Source: UBA6623 sp965248235
GTDB lineage: Bacteria; Acidobacteriota; Terriglobia; Bryobacterales; UBA6623
Reading direction: 5' to 3'
Length of the DNA stretch: 64,000 bases
Assembly (NCBI GenBank): GCA_965248235.1
Contig: CBDFIU010000003.1
Location: 62,001-126,000 of the forward strand
Shown here piece after piece: positions 55,801 to 64,000 of this stretch; the stretch's first letter is position 1; each line of letters begins with the position of its first letter. Below the pieces are notes generated by a model that worked only from the letters and a program-made list of their open reading frames with translations, ran no database searches and was not told where the DNA came from. Made by a program: the position numbers and the translations under genes.

Positions 55801-56434
55801 CGGCTTTTTAGGGCCGAACACAGCTCAGCAAAACCAGGTTTCCTTTGAGGGGGAAAAGTCGCATTCGGCGGAAGACACGACCCACCGCTTGGTTTCCGGT
55901 TGGGTCTACGAGCTTCCCTTCGGCCGCGGCCAACGCTTTGGTTCGGGCATGTCCCCCGCACTCGACAAGATTGTCGGCGGCTGGGAGGTGTCCGGGATTA
56001 TGACGGTCTCGAGCGGATTCCCACTGGGCGACATCCGCGTGTCACCGAACAGAACGGGAGCGTTCGGTGGTTCCGCGCGGCCTGATTTGGTCGGCGATGC
56101 CTGCCTTTCCAGCGGCCGGTCTCGGTCGGAGAGAATCTCAAGATGGGTGGACGAGAACGCGTTCCGGCATCCGGAACCCTTCACATTCGGAAGTGCGCCC
56201 CGCAACCTGAATTGCCGCGGGGACGGCTGGAAGAACTTCGACATTTCCATTACGAAGCACATTCCCATCAAGGAGTCGGTGAGGGCGGAGTTCCGTGCCG
56301 AGTTCTTCAATGCTTTCAATCGGGTCCAGTTTCGGCACCCCAGTACGGGCTTCGGAGGCGGCAGCTTCGGCCAAGTCACCAGCCAGGAGAACGAACCGCG
56401 GATCATTCAGATAGCGTTGAAGATTCACTTCTGA
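52823..56434 (+). CDS. TonB-dependent receptor with carboxypeptidase-regulatory-like domain (Oar-like)
   Basis: From the ATG at 52823 (GGGGAGA upstream) the product is 1203 residues. It begins with a signal peptide (VLSLLLAVGLAFVAQTPAYA), followed by a carboxypeptidase-regulatory-like domain (ANLTGQITDATGAVIPGVKL, YYRFSSLRPDTYTLRVEQPG). The plug has QEVVTVSAAAVSLNT and EYGRGNSVLNIITKSGTNEY, with FGAAGGGPIVKNRAWFFGDF at the plug/barrel boundary. A long barrel ends in IQIALKIHF. These acidobacterial receptors take up unknown large substrates in a TonB-dependent way. An open frame extends 39 codons upstream, but the signal peptide fixes the start. A terminator follows. Confidence 0.92.
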   Translation: MKHTRLVLSLLLAVGLAFVAQTPAYAQAIGATANLTGQITDATGAVIPGVKLTLESAATGVTIEGESNEVGYYRFSSLRPDTYTLRVEQPGFNIASVENIILQVAKTNNVNVVLEPSTVQEVVTVSAAAVSLNTQTSNLGEVVAERSVKQLPLILRDPTYLVNLVPGVTADHRSQRGGQDRNGLSWQGRLIFTSNGGMRSSTVAMVDGIDISFSNTGSGNYMPIQATPDFTQEFQLMTNNYSAEYGRGNSVLNIITKSGTNEYHGVVYEFHQNDNLNANDFFLNRAGQPKAESKRNQFGAAGGGPIVKNRAWFFGDFERMLQPRPRSIFTRVPTAREMGGDLSDLHTTAGEVRNIYNPLDVSMSADGTPIRSPFPNNQIPASMINPFGPGLLPFWGSGPNNAGLKGPNGERTEIGNLQFPLTTNTSWRRWDIKGDYQATQNHRFMYRYSSNVFELPTFRVYGTEADNFGENNRNPGWNTVLSWSWTASPTMVITQGFNYTFVLCDSSRVPGASHFDVQPLGGPFNNPELLSWVNTFAGGTAFPAVGASGYASLGTNNTVDEPHHNFGYSVGIINTRGSHTLKIGFQGNVRDTNQRKSSGTGGSYSFSGQFTRGPNPFLPDAHTGNGLADMLLGFPGGGGMASGFTTATRSKYLGWYLQDDWRVTPRLTLNLGVRYEFERPFTDRFDHFSRWSIDAVTPLAQMSGPNTGSGTLNDYFQDLVGRPLLGAVVWPSSPGYDRGIDKGDYSNLAPRLGFAYRLTDKLVMRGGLAKIYAVSPATSTVSAVGPPGNVANTQLVGSVDGINPATTIDDPFPAGFNDPIFDSQGLLTLVGAPLIVGAANGTTHTPYLWQWNFGFEYELQDQSVLSVAYGASRGERLHCAIFNCGDQIAEKDFTRFRERVFESVPNPFFGIITDPTSPLSLPEVQLGRLLKQNPQFTSRVATLPSYSGPTQSEFRSTFESLQIGYKKSTRAGLSLQLAYTFSKFLTNVDSFEAGFLGPNTAQQNQVSFEGEKSHSAEDTTHRLVSGWVYELPFGRGQRFGSGMSPALDKIVGGWEVSGIMTVSSGFPLGDIRVSPNRTGAFGGSARPDLVGDACLSSGRSRSERISRWVDENAFRHPEPFTFGSAPRNLNCRGDGWKNFDISITKHIPIKESVRAEFRAEFFNAFNRVQFRHPSTGFGGGSFGQVTSQENEPRIIQIALKIHF

Positions 56435-56488
56435 CCCCGGGCGGGATTCTTCCCCAACTCACCTGGGCACTTTCGGGGAATCGGCCAA

Positions 56489-56516
56489 GGGCGGGCCAGC
56501 CGGTCCGCCCTTTTTC
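56489..56516 (+). terminator. Intrinsic terminator after the TonB receptor gene
   Basis: The stem GGGCGGGCC/GGTCCGCCC (one G-T wobble) with a short AGCC loop is followed by TTTTT. It lies 55 bp after the receptor stop and separates it from the PQQ-propeller gene. Confidence 0.75.
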
Positions 56517-56546
56517 TACGCTGTAACATAGGCATACGTTTCTCTC

Positions 56547-57977
56547 ATGCGACAAACGACACGTGTCATCTGCCGGGTCGGTTATTGCCTGGCCTACTGC
56601 TACTTGGTGGCTGCTCTTGGGGCTCAAGGAGGCGATTGGCCGACGTTCGGGCACGACCCGCAACGGACGGGTTGGGCTAGGGATGAGACAACGCTCAGCC
56701 CAGAAAACGTGTCCAACCTCGAGTTGAAATGGAAAACCAAGGTCGATAATCAGGGTTCTATGCTCTTCGCGTTAACGGCTCCCATTGTGGCCGCGGAGGT
56801 GCCGACCCGCCTCGGACTGAAAGATGTCGTCTACATAGCCGGAAAAGAAGGCAAGGTCTTTGCGCTGGATTCGGAGACGGGCGAGCTCCTGTGGGAGTGG
56901 AAGGTTCGCTCGTATGTGCTGCCCAATAACATCGGACTCCAAGGGACCCTCTATTGCCCCAACGGGGTCAGCGCTACACCGACCTTCGACAGGCGCACCG
57001 GCATCCTCTATACCCTCGCCGAGGACGGCGCCCTCTACGGGCTGGACATGGGCAGCGGGGAGGTGCGGTTTGGGCCCGTGCAGTTTGTCGCTCCCTTTGC
57101 AAAGAGTTGGAGCCTCAATCTCGTCGGCGACACGATCTACACGACACTGGCCCAAGGCTGCGGCGGCGGGCTAGGCGGATTCTATTCGATGGATATCCGG
57201 AATCGGCATCATCCGGTCGTGCGGCAGCTCCATCTGTCAAATACCACTACAGGGGGCATCTGGGGCCGTGGCGGCCCCATCATTGGGGAGGATGGCCGCG
57301 TTTACGGTTCCACGGCGGACGGGCCGACCGATCCCTACGTGGGCGACTACTCGAACAGCGTCGTCGCCGCGTCGCTCGACGAACTCGATCTGGCGGATTA
57401 CTTTACACCCGCGAATTGGCTCGAGGTCTATCGCCATGACCTGGATTTCGGCAGTGCGAGCCCGGTGTGGTTCGGCTGGAAGAATTACAATCTGCTCGCC
57501 AGCGGTGCGAAAGAGGGCGTTTTGTATCTGCTTGACGCCGACTCGCTCGGCGGCAAAGATCATCAGACGCCGTTGCTGGCGGGGATCAAACTGGGGAACG
57601 ATCCGAAGTCCAGTACTTCATATGGGATTTGGGGAGGGCTCTCGATGTGGCGGGACAAAGAGGGTGACACTTGGCTCTACGTTCCCCTCTACGGATCCGT
57701 ATCCGAGTCGGCGCCGGAATTCCCCATTGTCCATGGCCCCAATCCAGACGGCAGCGTCATGGCTTTCAAGGTCGTCGCGGAGGGTGAAACCAATAAACCC
57801 GCCTTGGAGCCGGCCTGGATTTCAACGAACTTCAAGGTGCCGGATCCCGTGGCTATTACGAACGGAGTGGTCTTCGTCCTCGAGACCGGCGAAAACCCCA
57901 ATCAGAGGGGCGAGTGGAATACCTCGGGAGACGTGGGCGGGCGTACTACGGAGACAAAACCCGCGGTGATCCACTAG
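56547..57977 (+). CDS. PQQ-binding-like beta-propeller protein, probably 3'-truncated
   Basis: The 476-residue protein has a signal segment (RVGYCLAYCYLVAALGAQGG) and WD40/PQQ-like propeller blades: GDWPTFGHDPQRTGW, DVVYIAGKEGKVFALDSETG and GILYTLAEDGALYGLDMGSG. This is the layout of quinoprotein-like or BamB-like propellers found next to TonB receptors in Acidobacteria. The expected closing blade after GRTTETKPAV (usually YALDA.TG) is missing. The frame ends AVIH at 57977 and unrelated helicase DNA begins soon after, so the end was lost in a rearrangement. Confidence 0.75.
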   Translation: MRQTTRVICRVGYCLAYCYLVAALGAQGGDWPTFGHDPQRTGWARDETTLSPENVSNLELKWKTKVDNQGSMLFALTAPIVAAEVPTRLGLKDVVYIAGKEGKVFALDSETGELLWEWKVRSYVLPNNIGLQGTLYCPNGVSATPTFDRRTGILYTLAEDGALYGLDMGSGEVRFGPVQFVAPFAKSWSLNLVGDTIYTTLAQGCGGGLGGFYSMDIRNRHHPVVRQLHLSNTTTGGIWGRGGPIIGEDGRVYGSTADGPTDPYVGDYSNSVVAASLDELDLADYFTPANWLEVYRHDLDFGSASPVWFGWKNYNLLASGAKEGVLYLLDADSLGGKDHQTPLLAGIKLGNDPKSSTSYGIWGGLSMWRDKEGDTWLYVPLYGSVSESAPEFPIVHGPNPDGSVMAFKVVAEGETNKPALEPAWISTNFKVPDPVAITNGVVFVLETGENPNQRGEWNTSGDVGGRTTETKPAVIH

Positions 57978-58036
57978 ATACTTACCGGAGCGAGTGAAAA
58001 AGTGTCACTTTCGGTGGTCCGCGTGCAACCGGGCCG

Positions 58037-59166
58037 TTAAATAAAGCGGACATAGTCTTGAGCCATTTCCACTGCCCGGTTCCTGGAGTTCTCATATGCG
58101 CCGGGTCGGTTCACGGGATCGCCGCTCTGGGGTACGTGCTTCAGATGGAATGTGTCCAAGACCACCGGTTCGATCTGGTCGGGCTCGGGCGGTACGTCCG
58201 GGTGCAGTTCATGAAGTTTCTGAACTACCGTATGAACGGTTCTTCCGTAACCGAACATTTCCGGGACAACCGGATTGAGACCGTACCGCTCCCGGAACTG
58301 ATAGCTCTTAGGACATTGGAGGTAGTACCTGACTTCCGTGAAGCTTGTTGGATAGTCCGCGTCCTCGATTCTCCTGCGCTGTGGAGCCTGTACCAGCCCG
58401 TTGGGTAGACCAGCCGGATCGTCACCTGCTGCAGGATGCGTCGAGAGCTGTAGCGCATACGGTGATTGACGCCTCGCTCTTTTTGCCAACGGCAGATCCT
58501 CCGCACCGCTTACGTAGAGGTACCGTTCGGCACGTGTCGAAGCGGTGTAGAAGAGCCTGATTTCCTCATCGTGAGTGCTTTGATAAGCGCCGCGATTGAT
58601 CGCCGACGTCATGATCCCATTGGGCAACCATCCCGAATAGCTACTTTTTCGCCGGGGAAATCTGCCTGCCTCCACATCCACGACGAACACGCACGGGAAC
58701 TCCAACCCTTTCATTTTGTGGACGGTGGATACTGCAACTGCGTCCGGTCGCTGAAGCACGTCGTCCGTAGATACGTCATATCCTGTGTCGGCCGCGTTTT
58801 GGAGGAAGTTGAGAACGTCGGAGAATCGTTGTCTCGAGTCGACACTCATGTAAACGGTTTCGACATCCAGAATCATACGGCTGAACAACCCGATGTCCCG
58901 CATGATGTCATCACTGAAGTTCGTTCGAGCGACATTGAATGCCTCCAACAGGTCGTAGACGAGCTGTTGCGGGTACAGCCGTATTCTCGTCGAACCTTGG
59001 GGACGGTGAATCCGACGGCTCCAGTCGGTGAGAACCTGGGCCAACGCATTGAAATCGGCATCGGGGTACGCGGGCAGGACGCGGGTGTTGAAATGTTCCT
59101 GCAGTGCATCGCGAACCAGGGGAATGTTACGAAGAAGTTCGAAGGTGCTGCGGAGAACGTCTGTCT
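58037..59166 (-). pseudogene. UvrD/Rep-like helicase C-terminal part with PD-(D/E)XK nuclease start, truncated both ends
   Basis: The open frame carries helicase motif V/Va (AVSTVHKMKGLEFPCVFVVD) and motif VI (EIRLFYTASTRAERYLYVSG), then the start of a Cas4/AddB-type nuclease domain (SFTEVRYYLQCPKSYQFRER, GYGRTVHTVVQKLHELH). It stops at 58037 (QDYVRFI) before any D..ExK active site. Upstream of 59166 the frame is open (LLRNIPLVRDALQEHFN) but merges with IS630-like sequence. Motifs I-IV are absent. A fragment of an AddA/UvrD-type repair or defence helicase. Confidence 0.7.
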
Positions 59167-59179
59167 GAGGTCGGTCGAA

Positions 59180-59330
59180 GGGACCGCCGCCTGCTTCCAG
59201 GCCATGTAGCGTTCCAGCCGGTGGGGCCTGAGGCCGGCCTCCTGCCAGACTTTATGGACCATCGTCTTGCGAAAAGCGTGCGTCCCCGACCACCTGTGAT
59301 GCCTCGATCTGTCCTGGCCCGCCGAAGTGT
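59180..59330 (-). pseudogene. IS630-type transposase fragment
   Basis: A short frame reads HHRWSGTHAFRKTMVHKVWQ and EAGLRPHRLERYMAW, the N-terminal DNA-binding end of IS630-type transposases (T.H.VW...GL.PHR...). No catalytic part remains. It sits between the helicase fragment and the KefB-like gene. Confidence 0.55.
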
Positions 59331-59343
59331 CCTGCGCAAACGC

Positions 59344-61365
59344 TTACCCAGGTTGCACCTCGTCGACTTCGTTGACTTCCTCCAGCAGCGCCCGCGCTTC
59401 CGCTCGCTGCTCGGCCCTCCCCAGCAGAGCGAGCATGTCCCCTGGTTCTATCACCCAGTCCGGCCCGGGGTTCGACGTCACTATTTCGCCCCGCAGGACC
59501 GCTACGGCCGACGCGCCGGTGTTCTTGCGGATGCCAACTTCTCCGATTGTCGAGCGGGTAACGGTCGCCGCCTCGGGAATCGTCACCCAATCCAGCTCCA
59601 GGGCGTCGCCCGCGGTGCGCAGATGCGTCAGCAACTCTCTGTAACGGCGGGACAGGGGACCTTGCCGCAACGGCTGATAGAGATCTCCACGGACAACTTC
59701 ACTGAAGCGCTGAATCTCGTGCGTTGGAACCGAATAGTGCAGCAGCACCTGGCGGGCCAGTTCCAGGCCGGCTTCAAACTGCGGCTGCACGGCCTCGTAA
59801 ACTCCCATCTCATTCAGCTCACCGAGGTGCTCATGGTAGAGCGCCCGAGCGACGACATGAAGCGAGGGATTCAGATGCCGGGCCTGCTCGACGGTCAGCC
59901 GTGTGCCCACTGCGTCGGGCAACGCCACCAGCAGCAGCCTCGCCTTCTGCACGCCCGCCGCCTCCAGTACCTTCTCTGCTGAAGAGTCCCCCCAGACGAC
60001 CGGGAGCCGTTGGCGCCGGGCGGTCTCTGCTCTCTCATGATTCAGCTCGATCACCACAAACGGGAGGCCGACCTGCCGCATGACTTCCACTGCCGCCCGC
60101 CCCGAGCGCCCCAGTCCGGCGACGACGACATGCCCTTCCAGACCTTCCGAGGGGACATGGGCCACGCTCGCGGGCCGTTCGACGGGCCGATAACGTCTCC
60201 ACACACCATGCAGGGGCTCAGCAAGACGAGCCAGGCCGGGCGAAAGGACCATCGTCGCTAAGGTCACCGTCAAGGCCAGTGCATACTCTTCCTCAGTGAG
60301 GTTGCCCCCCTTTTGCCCGGCGCGAGCCAGTACAAAAGCGAACTCACCGACTTGCGACAACCCCAGCCCCACTGCCCAGGGCACCATCTCCGAATAGCCA
60401 AAGGCACGAACCACCAACCCGATCAGGGAGGCCTTGAAGAACAAGACCAGCCCCATCGTAACAGCCACCCGCGTAAAGTGAGTCCCGAGAAGAGTGAGGT
60501 CGAGCAGCATCCCGGCCGACGCAAAGAAGAGCAGGCCGAAGATGTCCCGCAGGGGCACGATGTCGCTCAGAGCTTGATGACTGAACTCCGATTCGCTCAG
60601 TACCATGCCTGCCACGAACGCACCTAGCGCGAACGAAAGCCCGAAAAGATAAGTTCCATAGCCGACCCCGACGCCCAGGGCGACGATCGTCACCAGGAAA
60701 AGCTCCCGGGAATTCAAACCGGCGACTTTTCTAAGAAGCGCCGGAATGAGCCTTGTCCCAAGAAAAACCATCGCACCTAAAAACAGCGCACCTTGGAACA
60801 CCGCTTGTGCGAGCGCGGGCAGAGCGTTTTGCAGGTCCCCAAGCTTGGGCAAGAGAATGAGCAGCGGTGCCACCGCCAGATCTTGAACCACCAGGATCCC
60901 GATCATCAGGCGGCTGCTCAGCCTGCGCGTGGCCCCCTGCGCCGTCAGAATCTTGATCACGACCATCGTGCTTGAAAGCGAAAACATGGCTCCCAGCCAA
61001 AGCGCGGGCTCGTGGCCCCAGCCAAGCACCGTTCGGCCGACGCCATATCCGAAAGCTACAGTCAGCAGAATTTGAATCGGCCCGCCGATGAGCGCCACGC
61101 GCCGCACCGGCCGCAGGTCGCGAAAAGAAACTTCCAGGCCGAGCGCAAAGAGCAACAGGGCCACCCCGATTTCCGCCAACAGCTCGATATCGTCGATCTC
61201 GACGACCGTGGGGCCGGCGGTATGAGGTCCCACGATCACCCCGGCCAGGATGTAGCCGACCAGCAGCGGTTGCCCCAGGCGCTGTGCCAGGAGCCCTCCC
61301 AGCAGTGCGGCGACCACAATGAGAACAATGTCAGCGGCTATACCCACAATCGACGATTGTCCCAT
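59344..61365 (-). CDS. CPA2-type K+/H+ antiporter with TrkA domains (KefB/YbaL-like)
   Basis: The 673-residue protein has an N-terminal membrane domain of about 12 helices with family motifs GPHTAGPT, EIGVALLLFALGLEVSF, FSLSSTMVVIKILTAQG and GYGTYLFGLSFALGAFVAGM. It is followed by a cytosolic RCK/TrkA_N domain (GHVVVAGLGRSGRAAVEVMR, a nucleotide-binding Rossmann loop) and a TrkA_C domain (PGPDWVIEPGDMLALLGRAE). It exchanges K+ or Na+ for H+ at the inner membrane, gated by nucleotide or glutathione binding. TrkH lies 250 bp upstream on the same strand, so the pair probably manages K+ homeostasis. Confidence 0.9.
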   Translation of the reverse strand: MGQSSIVGIAADIVLIVVAALLGGLLAQRLGQPLLVGYILAGVIVGPHTAGPTVVEIDDIELLAEIGVALLLFALGLEVSFRDLRPVRRVALIGGPIQILLTVAFGYGVGRTVLGWGHEPALWLGAMFSLSSTMVVIKILTAQGATRRLSSRLMIGILVVQDLAVAPLLILLPKLGDLQNALPALAQAVFQGALFLGAMVFLGTRLIPALLRKVAGLNSRELFLVTIVALGVGVGYGTYLFGLSFALGAFVAGMVLSESEFSHQALSDIVPLRDIFGLLFFASAGMLLDLTLLGTHFTRVAVTMGLVLFFKASLIGLVVRAFGYSEMVPWAVGLGLSQVGEFAFVLARAGQKGGNLTEEEYALALTVTLATMVLSPGLARLAEPLHGVWRRYRPVERPASVAHVPSEGLEGHVVVAGLGRSGRAAVEVMRQVGLPFVVIELNHERAETARRQRLPVVWGDSSAEKVLEAAGVQKARLLLVALPDAVGTRLTVEQARHLNPSLHVVARALYHEHLGELNEMGVYEAVQPQFEAGLELARQVLLHYSVPTHEIQRFSEVVRGDLYQPLRQGPLSRRYRELLTHLRTAGDALELDWVTIPEAATVTRSTIGEVGIRKNTGASAVAVLRGEIVTSNPGPDWVIEPGDMLALLGRAEQRAEARALLEEVNEVDEVQPG

Positions 61366-61614
61366 GCCCCGGCAAACTGGGTTGCAAGGGCCGATGAATG
61401 GACAGGAGGTGGGACCGGCACTTTCGGGCCGTTAGTCGAGCAACAAACGTGAGGTTTGCAGGCTTGCCGGCGAAGGGTCCCACCGTCCGGCTTAGGTGGG
61501 GCCGAGGTTGCGCTTTGCCTCGTGTTGCGTGGAAGCTTCTCGTGCTCCTCGCGCGCGGCGACGCACCTAGGATGCTCGGCGCCGCCGGAATGAACCTGCA
61601 CGCCGGCCGACCCC

Positions 61615-63066
61615 CTACTTGCGCCAGAACCAAGGCGTCAGCAGAACGAGCGCGGAGTAGAACTCGAGGCGACCGGCAATCATACAAACACTCAGGACCC
61701 ATTTGGCTCCGGCAGGCAGCCAGCCGTAGTTGTCGAACGGCCCAACTCCTCCAAACGCGGGGCCGATGTTGAATACCGCGGCAATAGCCGCGGTGAGCGA
61801 CGTCAAGACATCCACACCCATTGAGGCCAGCAACAGAGACGCCGACAAAATGACGGCGGCGGCAATGTAAACCATGATCAGCAAGCTCTGAACCGTCGAC
61901 TCCGGGATGACGCGCGATCCTAGACGAACCGCAAACACGCCGCGCCGATTCACCATACGCTTGAATTCTCGGTCGACCACCTTGATGAGCAGCAACAGAC
62001 GCGCAACCTTGAGACCGCCCGACGTAGAGCCCGTACAGCCGCCGACGAACATCAAACCTAGAAGCAGCATTTGCCCGAGCGGATGCCACAGCTCAAAGTC
62101 GTCCGTCACAAGTCCCGTCGTGGTCGTAATCGATGTGACTTGAAAGAAACCGGCGCGGAGCGCGGGCTCCCAGGCATAGCCGTTATGAAAACGGAGCAAA
62201 ACCGTGGCGACGACGCCGGCGATGAGAAGGATGCTGACGTAAGCCCTAAGCTGGGCATCCTTCAGGACCGCGAGAGGGCTTCGCTCCAGCCAAAGCCGGT
62301 AGTGCAGAATCATGCTGATTCCGCCTAAGAACATGAAAGTGATAATCGCGTATTCCACAGCTGGGTTCTGAAAGCTCGCGACGCTGGCGCCGCGGCTCGA
62401 GAACCCGCCGGTGCCCAAGACCGAGAACGTGTGGCACAGCGCATCGAAGTTACCCATTCCGGCCCAGCGCAGGGCGATGTACGAAGCGAGCGAAAGCCCC
62501 ACGTACACTTTCCACAGCGCCAATGCTGTCTCGGTAATCCGCGGCTTCAATTTCTCTGAGATCGCGCCAGAGAACTCAACTCGGTAAAGGCTTGTGCCGC
62601 CGTGGCCGACGAGAGGTAGGACGGCCACCCCGAGTAATACGATTCCCATCCCTCCTATCCAGTGGGTGAGGCAACGCCAGAACAGAATCGGCTTTCCGAG
62701 GCGCTCGACGTCATTGAGGACGGTAGCGCCTGACGCTGAAAACCCCGAAGCGGCTTCGAAGAATGCGTCTGTAAAGTTCGGAAACTCAGGCGAAAGGTAG
62801 AACGGGAGGCCGCCTAAAACAGACACCGAAGCCCAAGTGGCTGTTACCAAAAAAAGCGCTTCGCGCTGATGAAGTTCGCGAGTGGGACGGGGCAGCAGAG
62901 AAATCAAAAGACCGCCGGCCGATGCGCAAATGAACAACGAGATCAGCAACGGCCGAAGCGGTCCGGATGATGTCAACAATCCATACAGAATCGGCGCCGT
63001 CAGCGCCACCGCCAGAAACAAGAGGAACTGCCCTAAGACGTAGCCGATTGAGTCGAACCGCAACAC
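61615..63066 (-). CDS. trkH: Potassium uptake protein TrkH
   Basis: The 483-residue membrane protein has four pore loops that line a K+ selectivity filter: EAASGFSASGATVL, FSVLGTGGFSSRG, VTSITTTTGLVTDD and FNIGPAFGGVGPFD. The third (TTTG) is less canonical but of usual length. FVGGCTGSTSGGLKVARLLL is the highly conserved TrkH helix region. It works with a TrkA-type regulator, not found here as a separate gene. It ends LVLLTPWFWRK, the typical TrkH terminus. Confidence 0.92.
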   Translation of the reverse strand: MLRFDSIGYVLGQFLLFLAVALTAPILYGLLTSSGPLRPLLISLFICASAGGLLISLLPRPTRELHQREALFLVTATWASVSVLGGLPFYLSPEFPNFTDAFFEAASGFSASGATVLNDVERLGKPILFWRCLTHWIGGMGIVLLGVAVLPLVGHGGTSLYRVEFSGAISEKLKPRITETALALWKVYVGLSLASYIALRWAGMGNFDALCHTFSVLGTGGFSSRGASVASFQNPAVEYAIITFMFLGGISMILHYRLWLERSPLAVLKDAQLRAYVSILLIAGVVATVLLRFHNGYAWEPALRAGFFQVTSITTTTGLVTDDFELWHPLGQMLLLGLMFVGGCTGSTSGGLKVARLLLLIKVVDREFKRMVNRRGVFAVRLGSRVIPESTVQSLLIMVYIAAAVILSASLLLASMGVDVLTSLTAAIAAVFNIGPAFGGVGPFDNYGWLPAGAKWVLSVCMIAGRLEFYSALVLLTPWFWRK

Positions 63067-63179
63067 AGTGTCAAACCTGCTCGTTCAGGGCGTCCCCCGG
63101 CTAGCGGAGACGCGATGCGGACGGCGGCGACAAGGCAGCCGAGGCGTCCCCGGGACGGTCGGAACCAAAACCAAGGCGT

Positions 63180-63342
63180 GAACGCGGCGTTTCCTTTTAT
63201 TGTCGTCCAGGGCCCCGGAGAGCAAGAACTTGAGTGCAACGACCTGCGGGACTCGCGCATCCTCAGCCTCGAAGACCTCGCCCGTTCCGGCCTCGCCGAG
63301 CCTTTCGAGCATCTTGTAATGACTGACGGTGTGGCCGACCAC
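63180..63342 (-). pseudogene. Ser/Thr protein kinase N-terminal remnant
   Basis: The frame begins GHTVSHYKMLERLGEAGTGE, followed by VFEAEDARVPQVVALKFLLS, a Pkn2-type kinase start with a degenerate P-loop (LGEAGTGEVF) and the catalytic Lys of VALKF. After LSGALDDNKRKR the resemblance ends. Only the first 50 residues survive. Confidence 0.5.
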
Positions 63343-63623
63343 GACAGGCCAATTGTAGCGTTTCGCGGTTAGCTGGCGAAAACAATCGATGTCACGAACA
63401 GACTGATTTTTTTCGGCCAGGCCGCTGAGTCAGAGCGGTTTCCGGGTCCGTCGGGGGCCGTGAGCCCGCTCAGGCGTCGGATTGTTCATGCGAACCGGAT
63501 TTCCTGACAGTAATCGGCGTACGAGCTGTATGTAGTTCATTTCGGTTGGTTTAGTCTCGTTCGCGGTCGCGAGAGTCTCGTCCCGCGACCGACGCAACCG
63601 CTCGACACTCAAACGCAAATCCC
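63343..63623. other. Gene-free stretch
   Basis: No gene or recognisable repeat was found. Short open frames lack any family pattern. Confidence 0.35.
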
Positions 63624-64000
63624 CTACCAAGGCTCCCGCGGCGACCAGACCATGTCGGCATCGAAGGGATAGATGGGCCGACGGATAGCCTTGTACTTCA
63701 GGTTTTCAATGGCCTGATATCCAAAGCCCGGCGAAAGCGCCATGATCGTGCGAGGTGCGATCTCGCGCAGGGCGGCAAACAGGTATCCGAGTTTCACCAC
63801 AACGATCTTATGCGCCAGGGGATCAATGCCGACCTGCTCGAAATGCTCGGGTGCCGTGAATGCTCGCCGAACGCTGACTATCGCGACGACGATGCCGGCG
63901 GTTTCTATGACGGCGGTGCGGCCTGTCCGCCGACGGACCCCTGGGATGAGGGTATGCGCTTCCTCTTTCTCGGACGAAACGAACTTCACCACACTCCGCA
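63624..64000 (-). CDS. M81 (MlrC-like) peptidase, C-terminal part (runs off the right edge)
   Basis: The frame is open to the window end. It matches the MlrC C-terminal domain: TAGIVVAIVSVRRAFTAPEH, FEQVGIDPLAHKIVVVKLGY and FAALREIAPRTIMALSPGFG, closing with YKAIRRPIYPFDADMVW. The ..VGIDP...KI.VVK and R.RPIYP.D patterns are diagnostic. It is a second family member besides the one at 25369-26877. The catalytic domain lies outside the window. Confidence 0.75.
   Translation of the reverse strand, partial: RSVVKFVSSEKEEAHTLIPGVRRRTGRTAVIETAGIVVAIVSVRRAFTAPEHFEQVGIDPLAHKIVVVKLGYLFAALREIAPRTIMALSPGFGYQAIENLKYKAIRRPIYPFDADMVWSPREPW

Noticed and set aside
63140..63190. Second TrkH C-terminus (FTPWFW) upstream of trkH
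   Set aside because: Only six residues match, in a frame overlapping the kinase remnant; too short to support.

Overview
The window looks like a Gram-negative chromosome of Acidobacteria type, probably near Bryobacterales/Solibacteres. This is inferred from gene content, not a database match: LptD, two large Oar-like TonB-dependent outer-membrane receptors ending in Phe, FG-GAP/CRTAC1-like proteins, a start of a Pkn-type kinase, M81 (MlrC-like) peptidases and a high load of insertion sequences. No rRNA, tRNA or CRISPR array was seen.

Layout. 1-3.3 kb: a partial unknown gene and a TonB-dependent receptor. 3.4-3.7 kb: a non-coding element with about 30-bp terminal inverted repeats and internal hairpins. 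3.8-10.5 kb: a surface-glycan cluster (GT-C glycosyltransferase, GT2 glycosyltransferase, two SAM methyltransferases) broken by frameshifts and two copies of a 1036-bp IS1595-type element. 10.7-17.2 kb: racemase, Uma2 remnant and an IS graveyard (a 3'-truncated IS1380 element, an IS1595 copy split by an inversion, an intact IS1595 copy) that has destroyed a membrane-anchored dCTP-deaminase-like gene and an unknown gene. 17.7-30.3 kb: housekeeping and accessory genes (ICMT-like methyltransferase, lptD, HEAT-repeat protein, M81 peptidase, 1-Cys peroxiredoxin, VapBC, FG-GAP lipoprotein) around about 2 kb of degenerate composite repeats. 30.5-36.3 kb: an intact IS1380 copy with target duplication, a lipoprotein, an IS-truncated M23-like gene, another IS1595 copy, a FAD monooxygenase and a frameshifted methyltransferase.

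36.3-43 kb is the most interesting part. A defence-island-like locus holds a single reading frame encoding an E2-like domain, an E1/ThiF-like domain, a JAB/JAMM isopeptidase and the start of a patatin phospholipase. It is cut by an IS110-type element exactly at the patatin glycine loop, and the rest of the patatin lies on the other side. Removing the element gives a protein of about 1137 residues. It is preceded, with a TGATG stop/start overlap, by a small 98-residue ORF and sits beside hsdM and SRAP remnants. No CD-NTase is visible, so this is not a standard type II CBASS.

43.1-49.9 kb is a phage-tail-like module on the minus strand (baseplate J end, tail protein I, fibre-like proteins, a DUF4815-like protein). 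It is followed by a tightly overlapping set: amidoligase, a DUF5049-like protein, a class II glutamine amidotransferase and a gamma-glutamylcyclotransferase, consistent with a peptide-tagging or peptide-modification system. 50-64 kb: a CRTAC1-like pseudogene, TPR protein, large TonB receptor with terminator, truncated PQQ-propeller protein, UvrD-like helicase/nuclease and IS630 fragments, a KefB-like antiporter, TrkH, a kinase fragment and the C-terminal end of a second M81 peptidase.

Many genes carry a single-base frameshift, often at a G/C or A run. Some may be assembly errors rather than real pseudogenes, so the pseudogene calls should be read with that in mind.
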